64,000 nt of DNA from Balneola sp. GTDB lineage: Bacteria; Bacteroidota; Rhodothermia; Balneolales; Balneolaceae. Shown piece by piece: positions 25,048 to 35,045 of this stretch. Each line of letters opens with the position of its first letter. The first letter of the stretch is position 1. The position numbers and the translations under genes were made by a program. The notes beneath the pieces are model-generated. The model was not told where the DNA came from. It did not search any database and saw only the letters and a list, made by a program, of their open reading frames with translations. The DNA is taken from positions 372,001 through 436,000 of the forward strand of contig RHLJ01000001.1 in NCBI GenBank assembly GCA_003712055.1, written 5' to 3'.

Positions 25048-27954
25048 TTAGAGAAGAAGTTCTAGCCTCCAGCGGGTTCCGAATTCTTTATCTGTTTCTA
25101 ACTGCAACTTCCCTTTAATTTTCTCAGCCCTTTTCCTGATGTTCAGCAAACCATTCCCGGTTTTTCCTCCCTCTTCAAAGCCAGTTCCATTATCCTGGAC
25201 AATGAGCTTGAGTACTCCATTTTCTACATCTAAAATCACATCTACTCGTTCGGCCTTGGAATGTCGAACTACATTTGTAAGCATCTCCTTGAAGATCATC
25301 CACAAATGCTGACGTACATCCATTTTCAACTTACCTGGAATTTGGTCGGCTATATGTAAAGTGTACTCAATTCCCTTACTCTCCAGTAAATCGGAAGCAT
25401 AGCGCCGGCACTTAACCAGGAACTCTTTCCATCCATCATTCTCCGGGTTAATAGCCCATACAATGTCCGTTATATTTTCCTTGGCATCCCCTGCACTTTT
25501 GGTAATACGATTCATAAAATAAGATCTCTTCTTTGGATCCTTGTCTCGTTGTACTGCTTCAGCAAAGAGACTAATCCCCGTTAACGTAGCTGATACATCA
25601 TCATGCAAGTCATTGGCAATCCTGGTTCGCATCCGTTCTACTTTAAGAATTTGATTGACCCGTATTTTAAAAGCGGTATAGAGTATCCCTGAAATGAAGA
25701 TCGTATACATGAAATAAGCCCACCAGGTACGGTACCATGGTGGAAGAACTATAAAAGAAAAAGACTGAGCTTCACTAACCGCTCCAAAAACATTTCTTGC
25801 CTGAACTTGAAAGTTATACTCCCCTTCTGGAATGTTTGTATAATCTTTTTGAGTCTCACTTGTCCACTTATTCCAGTCTTTATCAAATCCAGCCAGTTTT
25901 GTTCTGAACTCAGTTTTTTCAGGTAAGCTATAACTTGAAGCCGAGTAACTGAATCTTAACTCATTATCCTCATACCTTAGTACATCTAAATCAGAATCAT
26001 CACCTCCATTGATTAATGAGTCATTTCTAACTAAAACTTCTTCAATTTGTGTATGATAAGAATATCCTAAATCTACTCTCCTTCCTGGGTAAAACCTCAC
26101 TAAAGATTCATTCATTGAAAACCAAATATCTCCATTACTATCTGAAAAAATACCATTGTTCTGCCCATCGGAAATTATGTTTAATGATTCTTTAAATAAT
26201 CTGAACTCATTTCGCTCTGTTTTTAAAGCCCCTTGAAAAGCAGAACCAGATCTAAACCATCCATTCCCAAATTTATCTTCAATAAACCTGAAATACTGCC
26301 TGGTAGTATCACTAAAAAAATCGCCAAACCTCCTAACTAGTCTTAGTTTGTTTTCTTCAAAATCAAACTCCTGTATTCCTGCACCCCAGGTTAAGAATAT
26401 TGGGGAGCCGCTATATTCACTTACCAAAACTCTTTTATTATCCTCGGGATTTGTAAATGAGGTGAGAAATTTTGAAGGTCTGCTTATTTTATAATCTTCT
26501 TCACTCGAAACTGTGTATCTATATAACCCACCAGTCTCACTACCTAACCAAATGTTATTTAAGCTGTCGACTTCAATAGAATTAAAATTATCGACTTCTT
26601 CATTCTCTATTTCTAGAAAAGTAAGTTTGTCTTCATTTAGCCTTCCAATAGACTGAAAAAGGTTATTCGCAGTAAAAACTAAATCAGGAGGTTCAATTAA
26701 TTCAATTACTGATAAGGTTAAATCTTCAGTATCAATAGCAAGAACTTCATGTCCTCTAATAAGATATAGCTTACCTCCGCAAACAGTATATAATAAACCT
26801 TGCACTTCTAAGAAGCCTCGGCAACTGGCACCTGAATTATCAATTTCTAATTCTAGGAACTCGTTTAACTCAACATCATATTTGTATAACCCTATAGTTG
26901 AAGAAGTAGCATATAAACTACCATTGTGTTCTTTAAGGTCATATATATATTGCGTAATCCCGTGTCTTTCATCAAAAACCTCAAATGGCAGGGAGAATTT
27001 TATCTGCGAAACCCCATTTCTCGTTGCAACCCAAACATCCCCAATTCTATCCTTAAATAACCCATATGCTGTATTATTAGATAACCCGTTCTCTTCGTCA
27101 ATAATGCGTATCAAACTTCCATCTTTAGCTATTTGAACTACTCCTCCCCTACGTGTTGCAAAAACTAGAGACTCATCTGATAATGAAATAGCTTCATCGA
27201 TATAATTTTCCGCAAGATACTTATCGGATTCTGTCACAAAGGCTACAAACTGATTGCCTTTTTTTTCATAACACTGATTAGGAGCACAAAAAATTGTCTT
27301 TTCCCCAATGCTAATAACTGACTTAATCGCTTTATCAATAAAGAAATTACCCCAATCAACAAGTTCAAGTTTATCCCCTCTTATCTTATATATTCCAATT
27401 GTAGAACTTCTAACAAAAACCTCACCATCCAACTCAAATAAAAAAGAAAACCGAACTTTGGGCTCCCAGTACTTTATCTCACTTGTTTCAGGATTATATT
27501 TAATAAGGAAGTTATTCGATCTAAAAAAAATGCTCTCTTTGTGAGAAATTACTTCCCATATATCCCCTATTATCAAGGAATCGGGTAGTAAATATCTAAT
27601 TGAATAATACTTTTCTTGTGCTGACTCTTCAGAATCAGATTTAGCTAAAAAACCTAGTTCATTACTTCCACCAATATATATCTCTCCTTTATGGTTCTCT
27701 AGACTGTATACTAAGTTGTTTTTAATAGAAATCTCATCCCATCTTGTACCTTTGTATTGAAATACACTCAGCCTATTTGCTACATAAATCACCCCATTTG
27801 AATCTTCTTGAAAAGCCCAGCTCTGAACAAATCCATTGTGTTCTTCTAGATTAAAATTTTGAATCAAAGGAAAACCACGACCCTCTTCGGGGAGCTGGGC
27901 TTTAACATGTATTGAGATAAATAAAACGAAAGAAAAAAATAGCTTTATTCTCAA
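25048..27954 (-). CDS. Two-component sensor histidine kinase with periplasmic beta-propeller
   Basis: A 968-residue sensor. A signal peptide (MRIKLFFSFVLFISIHVKAQ) is followed by about 620 residues of two-component-regulator propeller repeats (for example LFKDRIGDVWVATRNGVSQI and IFSDSNGDIWFSMNESLVRF), then a Y_Y_Y domain (LRFSYSASSY, KWTSETQKDYTNIPEGEYNFQVQARN), one membrane helix at about 740-765, and a HisKA_3 kinase core with phospho-acceptor His784 (NDLHDDVSATLTG). The HATPase follows, with N box KEMLTNVVRHSKA and G box DNGTGF and GNGLLNIRKRAEKI. The HisKA_3 class normally pairs with NarL-type regulators, as found next to it. The ligand is unknown; no polysaccharide-utilisation genes adjoin. 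Confidence 0.95.
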   Translation of the reverse strand: MRIKLFFSFVLFISIHVKAQLPEEGRGFPLIQNFNLEEHNGFVQSWAFQEDSNGVIYVANRLSVFQYKGTRWDEISIKNNLVYSLENHKGEIYIGGSNELGFLAKSDSEESAQEKYYSIRYLLPDSLIIGDIWEVISHKESIFFRSNNFLIKYNPETSEIKYWEPKVRFSFLFELDGEVFVRSSTIGIYKIRGDKLELVDWGNFFIDKAIKSVISIGEKTIFCAPNQCYEKKGNQFVAFVTESDKYLAENYIDEAISLSDESLVFATRRGGVVQIAKDGSLIRIIDEENGLSNNTAYGLFKDRIGDVWVATRNGVSQIKFSLPFEVFDERHGITQYIYDLKEHNGSLYATSSTIGLYKYDVELNEFLELEIDNSGASCRGFLEVQGLLYTVCGGKLYLIRGHEVLAIDTEDLTLSVIELIEPPDLVFTANNLFQSIGRLNEDKLTFLEIENEEVDNFNSIEVDSLNNIWLGSETGGLYRYTVSSEEDYKISRPSKFLTSFTNPEDNKRVLVSEYSGSPIFLTWGAGIQEFDFEENKLRLVRRFGDFFSDTTRQYFRFIEDKFGNGWFRSGSAFQGALKTERNEFRLFKESLNIISDGQNNGIFSDSNGDIWFSMNESLVRFYPGRRVDLGYSYHTQIEEVLVRNDSLINGGDDSDLDVLRYEDNELRFSYSASSYSLPEKTEFRTKLAGFDKDWNKWTSETQKDYTNIPEGEYNFQVQARNVFGAVSEAQSFSFIVLPPWYRTWWAYFMYTIFISGILYTAFKIRVNQILKVERMRTRIANDLHDDVSATLTGISLFAEAVQRDKDPKKRSYFMNRITKSAGDAKENITDIVWAINPENDGWKEFLVKCRRYASDLLESKGIEYTLHIADQIPGKLKMDVRQHLWMIFKEMLTNVVRHSKAERVDVILDVENGVLKLIVQDNGTGFEEGGKTGNGLLNIRKRAEKIKGKLQLETDKEFGTRWRLELLL

Positions 27955-27976
27955 ATTGTATTAGTTATAAAGTTAC

Positions 27977-28369
27977 TTAATCATTTTTTACTGGTTCATC
28001 GTCTTCAGGATCCCCTACATCTCCATCCCCACTCGTACCACTATTCGTGAGAAAGTCAAAACTTTCTGAACCTATTTCAAAATGACTATTGGAAGTATGG
28101 GTATCATAATGCAATAAAAACATATACGAATCATCCCCTGAATATCTATCATGAGAAGGTATCACTTGAATAAACTCATAATGAACAAAGCTACTATGAG
28201 TTATATTAAACCCCGTATTGTGTGGTAGAATAAGAGCTAGGAATCGATTTTCTGTATCTATTTGTACTGCCTGTTCATGAATTAGAGTATGAAAAGTAAA
28301 GGCTCTATCTTCTTTCGCCCAACCTACTTCAATTGTCTGAGCTATATTATTTTTGATTGTAAATTTCAT
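27977..28369 (-). CDS. Hypothetical protein, 130 residues
   Basis: Not recognised. No signal peptide or membrane helix. It is predicted to be beta-rich (KFTIKNNIAQTIEVGW, FLALILPHNTGFNITH, YMFLLHYDTH) with many His and aromatic residues, and ends in an acidic Gly/Asp-rich tail (SGDGDVGDPEDDEPVKND) that looks disordered. It lies 22 bases upstream of the histidine kinase on the same strand, so the two are likely co-transcribed. Confidence 0.6.
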   Translation of the reverse strand: MKFTIKNNIAQTIEVGWAKEDRAFTFHTLIHEQAVQIDTENRFLALILPHNTGFNITHSSFVHYEFIQVIPSHDRYSGDDSYMFLLHYDTHTSNSHFEIGSESFDFLTNSGTSGDGDVGDPEDDEPVKND

Positions 28370-28698
28370 TTTTCTTCAATTTTAAGTTGTTCTTTTTAAA
28401 ACATCGGCAGACGTCGCCGTACCCCACTAATGTCTTTTAGCTTTAGTTAATTAAATTCAAATAAACTTGAATCTCAACGTCCTTAGTTTTTATTGATGTT
28501 TTCTTAACATCATAAGAAATGGAGATTTCAACTCATCATTTGAACTACACTTAATCTCACTATAGCAGATTGGCTTTCCACTACATGGATGTGTAGTTTT
28601 GGTTTGCAGCATAAAAAAAGCCACCCGATTGGGTGGCTTTGCTAGCTTAAAAATCTATGTGGGAAAGATCCCGGTTCGTTGTCTGGGATAAGCTGTAG
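28370..28698. other. 329-base intergenic region with hairpins
   Basis: No gene seen. Holds a TGATGTT-TTCTT-AACATCA stem-loop (28494-28512), a CTACA/TGTAG stem (28581-28596), and the ald terminator (28612-28638). The promoter of the 130-residue gene and kinase unit is expected in the left part. Confidence 0.6.
28612..28638 (-). terminator. Rho-independent terminator of ald
   Basis: Stem AGCCACCC (28619-28626), loop GATT, stem GGGTGGCT (28631-28638), followed on the minus strand by seven T. Confidence 0.92.
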
Positions 28699-29814
28699 TC
28701 AGTTCAACACCGTTTCTACAGGCTCCCAGTCCAATCCAAATGCTTTGGCTACATCTTCATAAACGATGGTACCGTTTGCTACATTGAGTCCCATTTTTAG
28801 TTCGGGGTCATCGTTCAGGGCTTGCTTCCATCCTTTGTTGGCAAGTGCTACTGCATAAGGAAGGGTCACATTAGTTAGTCCTAGTGTGGAAGTGTAAGGA
28901 ACAGCTCCTGGCATGTTGGCCACACAGTAATGTACTACCCCATCAATTTCGTAAACAGGATCTTCGTGTGTAGTTGGCTTTGAAGTTTCAAAGCATCCCC
29001 CCTGGTCAATGGATACATCCACTAACACGGTGCCAGGGCGCATTTCTTTTAGCATGTCTTTGGTAATTAGATGTGGTGCTTTTGCTCCAGGCTTTAATAC
29101 CGCTCCAATAATCACATCTACATGTGGAAGCATGGCGCGGATGTTTGCTTCTGAAGAGAAGAAGGTTTGTACATTCTTGGGCATTACATCATCCAAGTAG
29201 CGCAGTCGCGGCATATTGATGTCCATGATGGTAGTATCAGCACCCATACCCGCTGCGATTTTTGCTGAGTTTACCCCAACAATTCCGCCACCTAAAACGA
29301 GTACCTTTGCAGGACGAACACCAGGGATACCTCCCATTAACATTCCCCGACCACCTTTAGGTTTCTCCAAGTATACAGCGGCTTCCTGAGCGGCCATTCT
29401 TCCTGCTACTTCACTCATTGGGATAAGAAGTGGCAGAGAACGATCTGCTTTTTCCACTGTTTCGTAAGCAATGGCAATACATTTTGAGTCAATCACTGCT
29501 TTGGTTAGTGCTTCATCTGCGGCGAAGTGGAAATAGGTAAAGATGATTTGCCCCTCTCTCATCCTTGGGTATTCAACCGCAATAGGCTCTTTCACCTTCA
29601 TAATCATTTCAGCTTTTTGCCATACTTCTTCTACATCATCAAGGATCGTAGCGCCAGCATCAACATATTGATCATCGGTAAACCCACTCCCGATTCCTGC
29701 ACCTTTCTGAATAAATACCTGATGGCCATTTCTTTTGAGCTGTAAAGCCCCTCCCGGTTGAAGTGCTACTCGGTTTTCATGGGTTTTAATTTCTTTGGGT
29801 ACTCCAATGATCAT
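28699..29814 (-). CDS. ald: Alanine dehydrogenase
   Basis: Reversible NAD-dependent conversion of L-alanine to pyruvate and ammonia. It has 371 residues. The N-terminal IIGVPKEIKTHENRVALQPGG carries the substrate Arg and the Lys region, the Rossmann loop is VLGGGIVGVNSAKIAAGMGA, and VDVSIDQGGCFETSKPTTH is the conserved catalytic-Asp region. Length and C-terminus are normal for Ald. Monocistronic with its own terminator. Confidence 0.96.
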   Translation of the reverse strand: MIIGVPKEIKTHENRVALQPGGALQLKRNGHQVFIQKGAGIGSGFTDDQYVDAGATILDDVEEVWQKAEMIMKVKEPIAVEYPRMREGQIIFTYFHFAADEALTKAVIDSKCIAIAYETVEKADRSLPLLIPMSEVAGRMAAQEAAVYLEKPKGGRGMLMGGIPGVRPAKVLVLGGGIVGVNSAKIAAGMGADTTIMDINMPRLRYLDDVMPKNVQTFFSSEANIRAMLPHVDVIIGAVLKPGAKAPHLITKDMLKEMRPGTVLVDVSIDQGGCFETSKPTTHEDPVYEIDGVVHYCVANMPGAVPYTSTLGLTNVTLPYAVALANKGWKQALNDDPELKMGLNVANGTIVYEDVAKAFGLDWEPVETVLN

Positions 29815-29999
29815 GTCTTTTAGATTTGTTCAAAGTTTTCGGGATGGAAAAGGTAGCGCTTTTTTGAGATTTTAGAGTGCTGTTTTTTTGCTTTTTGATG
29901 AGAGATTTGCGCTTTCTTTGTTATTTATTGTTAAAGCCCTTTTAGATAGGTCTTGATGTGTTTATCTACCCAAGCTACTCATAACCTAACGAATACAAT

Positions 30000-32453
30000 A
30001 TGGGATTTAAAAACTCGGTAACCCTTCTTCTTTTAATTGGGTTAATCACTGGTTGTACAGGAGCTAAAGAATCAACCACAACTCCTAACCGACAAAGTAA
30101 TACCTCCAGATCGGCACCTAAAGATGGAATTAAAAAATTCAGCGATGTAATTAAAAAGACTGCTGATAAAGACGAAGGGCTTTTTACGATCTACCAGCAA
30201 GAAGATAAACTCTATTATGAAATCCCGGATTCGTTGCTTGGTCGCGATATGCTTCTTGTAAGCCGAGTTGCCGATGTCCCGGCTGGTTTCTTCGGCTTTT
30301 TCTCTTCAGGAGCTAAAACAGCCGAGCAGGTTATTCGCTTTGAAAGGCAAAAAGATCAAATCCTGATCCGAAAATACTCCTTCCAAAATATTGCCGACGA
30401 AGAACTCCCTGTTTACCGATCGGTTCAGGCCAATAACTTCGCCCCAATTTTAGCTGCTATGAATATAGAAGCACTTAATGAAGATTCTTCAGGGGTAGTT
30501 ATTGAAATGACCAAATTCTTTGATACTGACATTGAAGCGATAAGTGGTTTAATGACATTTCTACGTCGTCAATATCAGGTTCGTAGACTGGATGGAAATC
30601 GGAGTTATTTAGAATCGGCAAAAAGTTTTCCTCAAAATATAGAAGTACGCCATGTGATGACTTACCAGGCTGGCAACCCTCCTTCAGATGGAGGAGCTCA
30701 GACACTTTCACTAAGAATGAGTCAATCGATGGTTCTGTTACCAAAAGAACCCATGAGAAAAAGGCTTTATGATTACCGTGTTGGCTGGTTCACCATTAAC
30801 CAGATTGATTTCGGATTAGAGGAGCAAAAAGCTGCTTCCCGACAATATATTCGTCGTTGGAGATTAGAGCCTAAAGATCCTGAAGCTTATGCGCGTGGAG
30901 AATTAGTTGAGCCTGTAAAACCGATTGTTTACTACCTGGATCCTGCTACTCCCGAGAAATATCGTTCTTATATCATCCAGGGTATACTGGATTGGAATGT
31001 GGCTTTTGAGGAAGCCGGATTTAAGAATGCTGTTCAGGCAAAGCTCCCTCCTTCTCCAGAAGAAGATCCTGACTGGAGCCCAGAGGATATTCGATACTCT
31101 ACGGTTCGTTGGGTAGCCAATACCATTCGAAATGCCGTTGGCCCTAGTGTATCTGATCCACGATCTGGTGAGATTATCGAAAGTGATATCGTTTGGTACC
31201 ATAATCATATGCGTTCGTACCGAAATCGTCTGATGATTGAGACTGGTGCTGCAAATCCTGATGCGCGAAAACTAAAGTTAGATGACGATCTGATTGGTGA
31301 AACTATGCGCCGTGTTATTTCTCATGAAATTGGCCATGCCATTGGTCTTCCACATAATATGCAGTCAAGCTCGGCATACCCGGTTGATTCCCTCCGATCA
31401 GGCAAGTTTACCCAAGAATGGGGAATTGCAACCACAATTATGGAGTACGCCCGTCAGAATTATGTAGCTCAGCCTGGAGATGAAAATATCAGGTTTATCC
31501 GCCAAATCGGTCCTTATGACAAGTATTCTGTTAATTGGGGATATCGTCTGGTTCCCGGGGCTGATACTCCAGAAGAAGAAAAGCCTACCCTGGATTCATG
31601 GATTGAAGAAAAAGCCGGAGACCCTGTATATCGGTTCGCCTCTTCCACCGGATATGATCCTTCTTCTCAGACTGAAGATTTATCCAATGATCCGGTTAAA
31701 GCCAGTACATATGGCCTAATGAACCTCAAGCGAGTAGTTCCAAATCTTGTAGAATGGACATCTACTGATGGGCAGGATTATGATGATTTGGAAGAAATCT
31801 ATGGCGAACTGGTATTCCAATGGAACAGATACGCCCGTCACGTTTCAACCAACATTGGTGGGGTCTATCAAAACAGGCTTGCTTCTGACCAGGAGGGCTA
31901 TGTATACACACCAGTATCCAAAGAATACCAAAAGGAAGCAATGGAGTTTTTGATTGAACATGCTTTTTCGACTCCAACCTGGCTGCTTGATGAAGATATA
32001 CTTCGTCGAATTGAGCATAACGGAGCCATTAATCGGGTTAAGAACCTACAAGCTAGTATTCTAAATGCTACTATGAACCCTGGTGCAATGGCAAGGTTGA
32101 GTGAACAGAGTGCATTTGATAGTGATGCTTACTCGCTTTATGAAATGCTGAATGATATCAGAAAAGGAATCTGGAGTGAAGTGTATGAAAGTGAATCTAT
32201 TGATGCTTTCCGCCGGGCTCTTCAGCGAGAATACATAAGTTATCTACACAACATGTTTGAAACTGACCAATGGGGTTTTGGCTCAAACCAGGTAGATGTT
32301 AAAGATTCTGATATCCGGCCTGCACTTCGATATGAACTGGTCCAATTGCGAACAGATATCAGAAATGCTCGTCCTACAATCAGAGATCGAGCAAGCCGAT
32401 CTCATCTTGATGATATCACTGCGCGCATTAATGAGATTCTTGACGAAGATTAA
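30000..32453 (+). CDS. Zinc-dependent metalloprotease lipoprotein (DUF5117/DUF5118 type)
   Basis: An 817-residue secreted lipoprotein with lipobox LITGC (Cys at about residue 19). The N-terminal DUF5118/DUF5117-like regions (IKKTADKDEGLFTIYQQEDKLYYEIP, GRDMLLVSRV) precede a metzincin-type zinc site HEIGHAIGLPHNM starting at residue 442, with a Met-turn-like TTIMEYARQNY about 35 residues later. Bacteroidota carry many such proteases, thought to act in the periplasm or on the surface; the substrate is unknown. It is followed by a strong bidirectional terminator. Confidence 0.93.
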   Translation: MGFKNSVTLLLLIGLITGCTGAKESTTTPNRQSNTSRSAPKDGIKKFSDVIKKTADKDEGLFTIYQQEDKLYYEIPDSLLGRDMLLVSRVADVPAGFFGFFSSGAKTAEQVIRFERQKDQILIRKYSFQNIADEELPVYRSVQANNFAPILAAMNIEALNEDSSGVVIEMTKFFDTDIEAISGLMTFLRRQYQVRRLDGNRSYLESAKSFPQNIEVRHVMTYQAGNPPSDGGAQTLSLRMSQSMVLLPKEPMRKRLYDYRVGWFTINQIDFGLEEQKAASRQYIRRWRLEPKDPEAYARGELVEPVKPIVYYLDPATPEKYRSYIIQGILDWNVAFEEAGFKNAVQAKLPPSPEEDPDWSPEDIRYSTVRWVANTIRNAVGPSVSDPRSGEIIESDIVWYHNHMRSYRNRLMIETGAANPDARKLKLDDDLIGETMRRVISHEIGHAIGLPHNMQSSSAYPVDSLRSGKFTQEWGIATTIMEYARQNYVAQPGDENIRFIRQIGPYDKYSVNWGYRLVPGADTPEEEKPTLDSWIEEKAGDPVYRFASSTGYDPSSQTEDLSNDPVKASTYGLMNLKRVVPNLVEWTSTDGQDYDDLEEIYGELVFQWNRYARHVSTNIGGVYQNRLASDQEGYVYTPVSKEYQKEAMEFLIEHAFSTPTWLLDEDILRRIEHNGAINRVKNLQASILNATMNPGAMARLSEQSAFDSDAYSLYEMLNDIRKGIWSEVYESESIDAFRRALQREYISYLHNMFETDQWGFGSNQVDVKDSDIRPALRYELVQLRTDIRNARPTIRDRASRSHLDDITARINEILDED

Positions 32454-32460
32454 AAACATA

Positions 32461-32486
32461 AAAAAGGCTCCTTTTGGAGCCTTTTT
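32461..32486. terminator. Bidirectional Rho-independent terminator
   Basis: GGCTCC-TTTT-GGAGCC (32466-32481) flanked by five A on the left and five T on the right, so it can stop both the metalloprotease transcript (plus) and the small winged-helix gene (minus), whose stop codon overlaps it. Confidence 0.92.
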
Positions 32487-32745
32487 AGTATTTCTCAGAT
32501 TTAGCAAGACCTTTTTTAGTAATCGAAACATGACCATATAGAAAAGGCCCCCCAATGGTTTCAATCTTAACACATCCCTTATTCTCAAGATACTCAAGAA
32601 GGTTTTTTACTTCATTACGGTCAAATTCGAGGGCTTCATTTAGTCCTTTCACAGTAACTTGTACTTCAATCTGTTTATCCGACTGACTCGCCAACTCCTT
32701 AAGTAACCGCTTTCCTTTCCGGTTAAATTCTCCGCCGATTAGCAT
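32485..32745 (-). CDS. Small winged-helix-like protein
   Basis: An 86-residue protein. The helical part (FNRKGKRLLKELASQSDKQI, DRNEVKNLLEYLENKGCVKIE) followed by a beta wing (TIGGPFLYGHVSITKKGLAK) is the pattern of a compact winged-helix DNA-binding or anti-terminator-like protein. No specific family is recognised. It is divergent from the membrane histidine kinase gene at 32910, with a 164-base gap, so it might regulate that unit; this is inference only. Confidence 0.6.
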   Translation of the reverse strand: MLIGGEFNRKGKRLLKELASQSDKQIEVQVTVKGLNEALEFDRNEVKNLLEYLENKGCVKIETIGGPFLYGHVSITKKGLAKSEKY

Positions 32746-32909
32746 GAACTAGTTTTTTATAACAATCTCACTTTCAGCTCACGAAAAAGTTAATTTTATA
32801 TTAAGCTATTGTTATCTCCGAAAAAAAAGCCTCATTTGTAAAACCCAACATAAGATGATTCTAATCGCATTTGATGAGATATAACGTCAAATTTGGTAGT
32901 TGAATAATT

Positions 32910-35045
32910 ATGTACAGAAAGCTAACCCTACGATATCGAATTTTCCTCATCACCTCGTGCCTGATACTTGTCGCGTATGCACTGGTGTTGATATTCGTAC
33001 GCCCTAAATATCGGGAAGCTATTATAAATGAACGTACAACGATTGTATCACAGCTTCAGGAATACTCACTAAGAAGGACAGATGAGACTATTCGTAATTG
33101 GTTGAATGCGACTACTATTCTTGCAGAAGATATTCGTAGTGCTCCGGGCCAAACCGAAGAAATTGTTCGAAGAGCAATTAATTATACTCCCGGATTGGTG
33201 AGGATTACTTTGTCAGAATCAGGTTCTACTGATATGCTTGATTTCACAAGAACTATCTATCAAAACATCGACTTTCCAACCGCAGTGGATGAATGGTATC
33301 CATCTCGTCTTGATCAGCGGTTGAATATGGCCTGGTTACCCGATACTCTTGAAGCTGTCGACATCTTTATCGCACAACGCACTATCCAAATTGACTCTTT
33401 TGATGGTTCCGGCTCTCCTATTGAGTTGATATTTACCCTGGATATGTTCTTTGATGCTAAACGGCTGACCTTTGAACTGACCGACATTCCTCTTGGAACC
33501 GGTAATTACGAAGCAAATATAGTGAGCGATTTAGGTGACCATATAGCGAACTCAGAGTTTATTTTCCCAAGTGAATTAATTGGTGATGCAAGTTTTTCAG
33601 AAGAAAAAGAAGTTTCTATAGACGGAGAAAACTGGTTTTTAATGTCCTCCCGGTTCGAGACTATTCCGTTTTGGCACCTTATTGCAGTAGAGGATGATTT
33701 TATTTTAAAACCGGTAAGAGACTTACTACTCTTTTCCTTGTTTACAGGACTTGGAATCCTGGGCATCATGGTATTTTTTAGCTGGTACATCAGTAACCGG
33801 ATGAATAAACCCATCAACCAAATCTTGTTGGATGTTGAGCACATAAGTAATCTCGAGTTTGATAAATCCATTCGCGAAGTAGATCTGCCGGAGTTTGGAA
33901 TTATGAGAGAAACGCTCGAGAATATTAGGATTACCCTCCTCCGCTATCAAAAGATTAATGTTGAGAAGATTATTTTAGAAGAATGGAAGAACCGATATAT
34001 GATGACGTATTCAGAAGATTTAATTGGGATTCTGGATAACGATGGTGGCTTCAGATTCGCGAATAATCACTTTGTTCAATTTATAGAGTCATTTGGATAC
34101 AACCCTAAAGAAGTAAAATTTGATCAGCTACTTGATACCCAAAAACTTGAGCTCAGTAAGAATAGTCAAACTGTACATTATCCGAATCCTTATACAATTA
34201 AGATCAATCAGGCTGAACTGGCACATTTTAAAGATGAAAATCTCACCTACTTTTATGACTACCAGTACGTAGCCTTTATTGATGAGCAAGGCAATTCGCA
34301 AGGAGCTCTTATAGTTCTTCACGACAAAACCAATGACAGGCTTATAGATCTCAAGCGTACTGATATGATCAATATCATTGTTCACGAGCTTAAAAATCCA
34401 ATAAGTGGCGTAGTTGGCCTTTCAAAGCTTATGCTCGATAACCCCTCAATGGATGAGGAAGAGTACAAAGAATTAGTCAAGGAAATCTATTTGTCAGGAG
34501 AACGGATGAATGATCTGGTAAACAGGTTCCTGGATGTACAAAGACTGGAACATGGCCGTATACCTGTAGAATTCAACCAGGTGGATTTATTCCAATTAGT
34601 GAATGATGTGAAAACGATTACTAACCCTCTGTTGTCACAGAAAAATCTGAAAATGAATATTTCCGCAAAAGGAACGAGTTTCATAGTTTCAGGTAGTAAA
34701 GACCTTTTGTTTGATGCGGTTCAAAATCTGGTAAGTAATGCCATTAAATATGGTGATCCAGATAGGGTTATTGAAGTTGAACTGATGGACAAAGACGGTC
34801 AAACTGAGCTTAGTGTAATTGATTATGGTTTTGGTATTAGTATCGAAGATCAGCAGAAAGTATTTGAGAAATTCTTCCGCGTCCGGTCGAATCTCAAATC
34901 TGCAAAAGAAAAAGGTACTGGTCTTGGCCTGGCTTATGTGAAAGAGATCATGCACAAGCACAATGGAGATATACAATTAGAATCGAACGAAGAAATTGGC
35001 AGTAAATTCACCCTCATTTTCCCTCCTTATGAGAAAAAGGACTAA
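32910..35045 (+). CDS. Membrane sensor histidine kinase (extracytoplasmic domain, HAMP, PAS, HisKA)
   Basis: A 711-residue kinase. Membrane helix 1 lies at 11-30 and helix 2 at about 272-292, bracketing a roughly 240-residue periplasmic sensor of dCache-like size. HAMP follows (RMNKPINQILLDVEHISNLEF), then a PAS-like domain (about 355-480, DLIGILDNDGGFRFANNHF) and HisKA with His492 (IIVHELKNPISG). HATPase_c has the N box NLVSNAIKYG, G1 DYGFGIS, F box FEKFFRV and G2 KGTGLGLAYVKEIM. No response regulator is adjacent. Its 3' end overlaps the next gene by 17 bases, so it is coupled to two secreted-protein genes. Confidence 0.94.
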   Translation: MYRKLTLRYRIFLITSCLILVAYALVLIFVRPKYREAIINERTTIVSQLQEYSLRRTDETIRNWLNATTILAEDIRSAPGQTEEIVRRAINYTPGLVRITLSESGSTDMLDFTRTIYQNIDFPTAVDEWYPSRLDQRLNMAWLPDTLEAVDIFIAQRTIQIDSFDGSGSPIELIFTLDMFFDAKRLTFELTDIPLGTGNYEANIVSDLGDHIANSEFIFPSELIGDASFSEEKEVSIDGENWFLMSSRFETIPFWHLIAVEDDFILKPVRDLLLFSLFTGLGILGIMVFFSWYISNRMNKPINQILLDVEHISNLEFDKSIREVDLPEFGIMRETLENIRITLLRYQKINVEKIILEEWKNRYMMTYSEDLIGILDNDGGFRFANNHFVQFIESFGYNPKEVKFDQLLDTQKLELSKNSQTVHYPNPYTIKINQAELAHFKDENLTYFYDYQYVAFIDEQGNSQGALIVLHDKTNDRLIDLKRTDMINIIVHELKNPISGVVGLSKLMLDNPSMDEEEYKELVKEIYLSGERMNDLVNRFLDVQRLEHGRIPVEFNQVDLFQLVNDVKTITNPLLSQKNLKMNISAKGTSFIVSGSKDLLFDAVQNLVSNAIKYGDPDRVIEVELMDKDGQTELSVIDYGFGISIEDQQKVFEKFFRVRSNLKSAKEKGTGLGLAYVKEIMHKHNGDIQLESNEEIGSKFTLIFPPYEKKD

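Noticed and set aside
24863-25051. A 62-codon plus-strand frame between the response regulator and the histidine kinase
   Set aside because: Composition is unlike a protein, it overlaps the possible attenuator, and it is antisense to the kinase end. No motif supports it.
34996-35028. Longer start for the FecR-like protein (MAVNSPSFSLL...)
   Set aside because: It would put eleven extra residues before a clean signal peptide and extend the overlap with the kinase gene. ATG 35029 is preferred.
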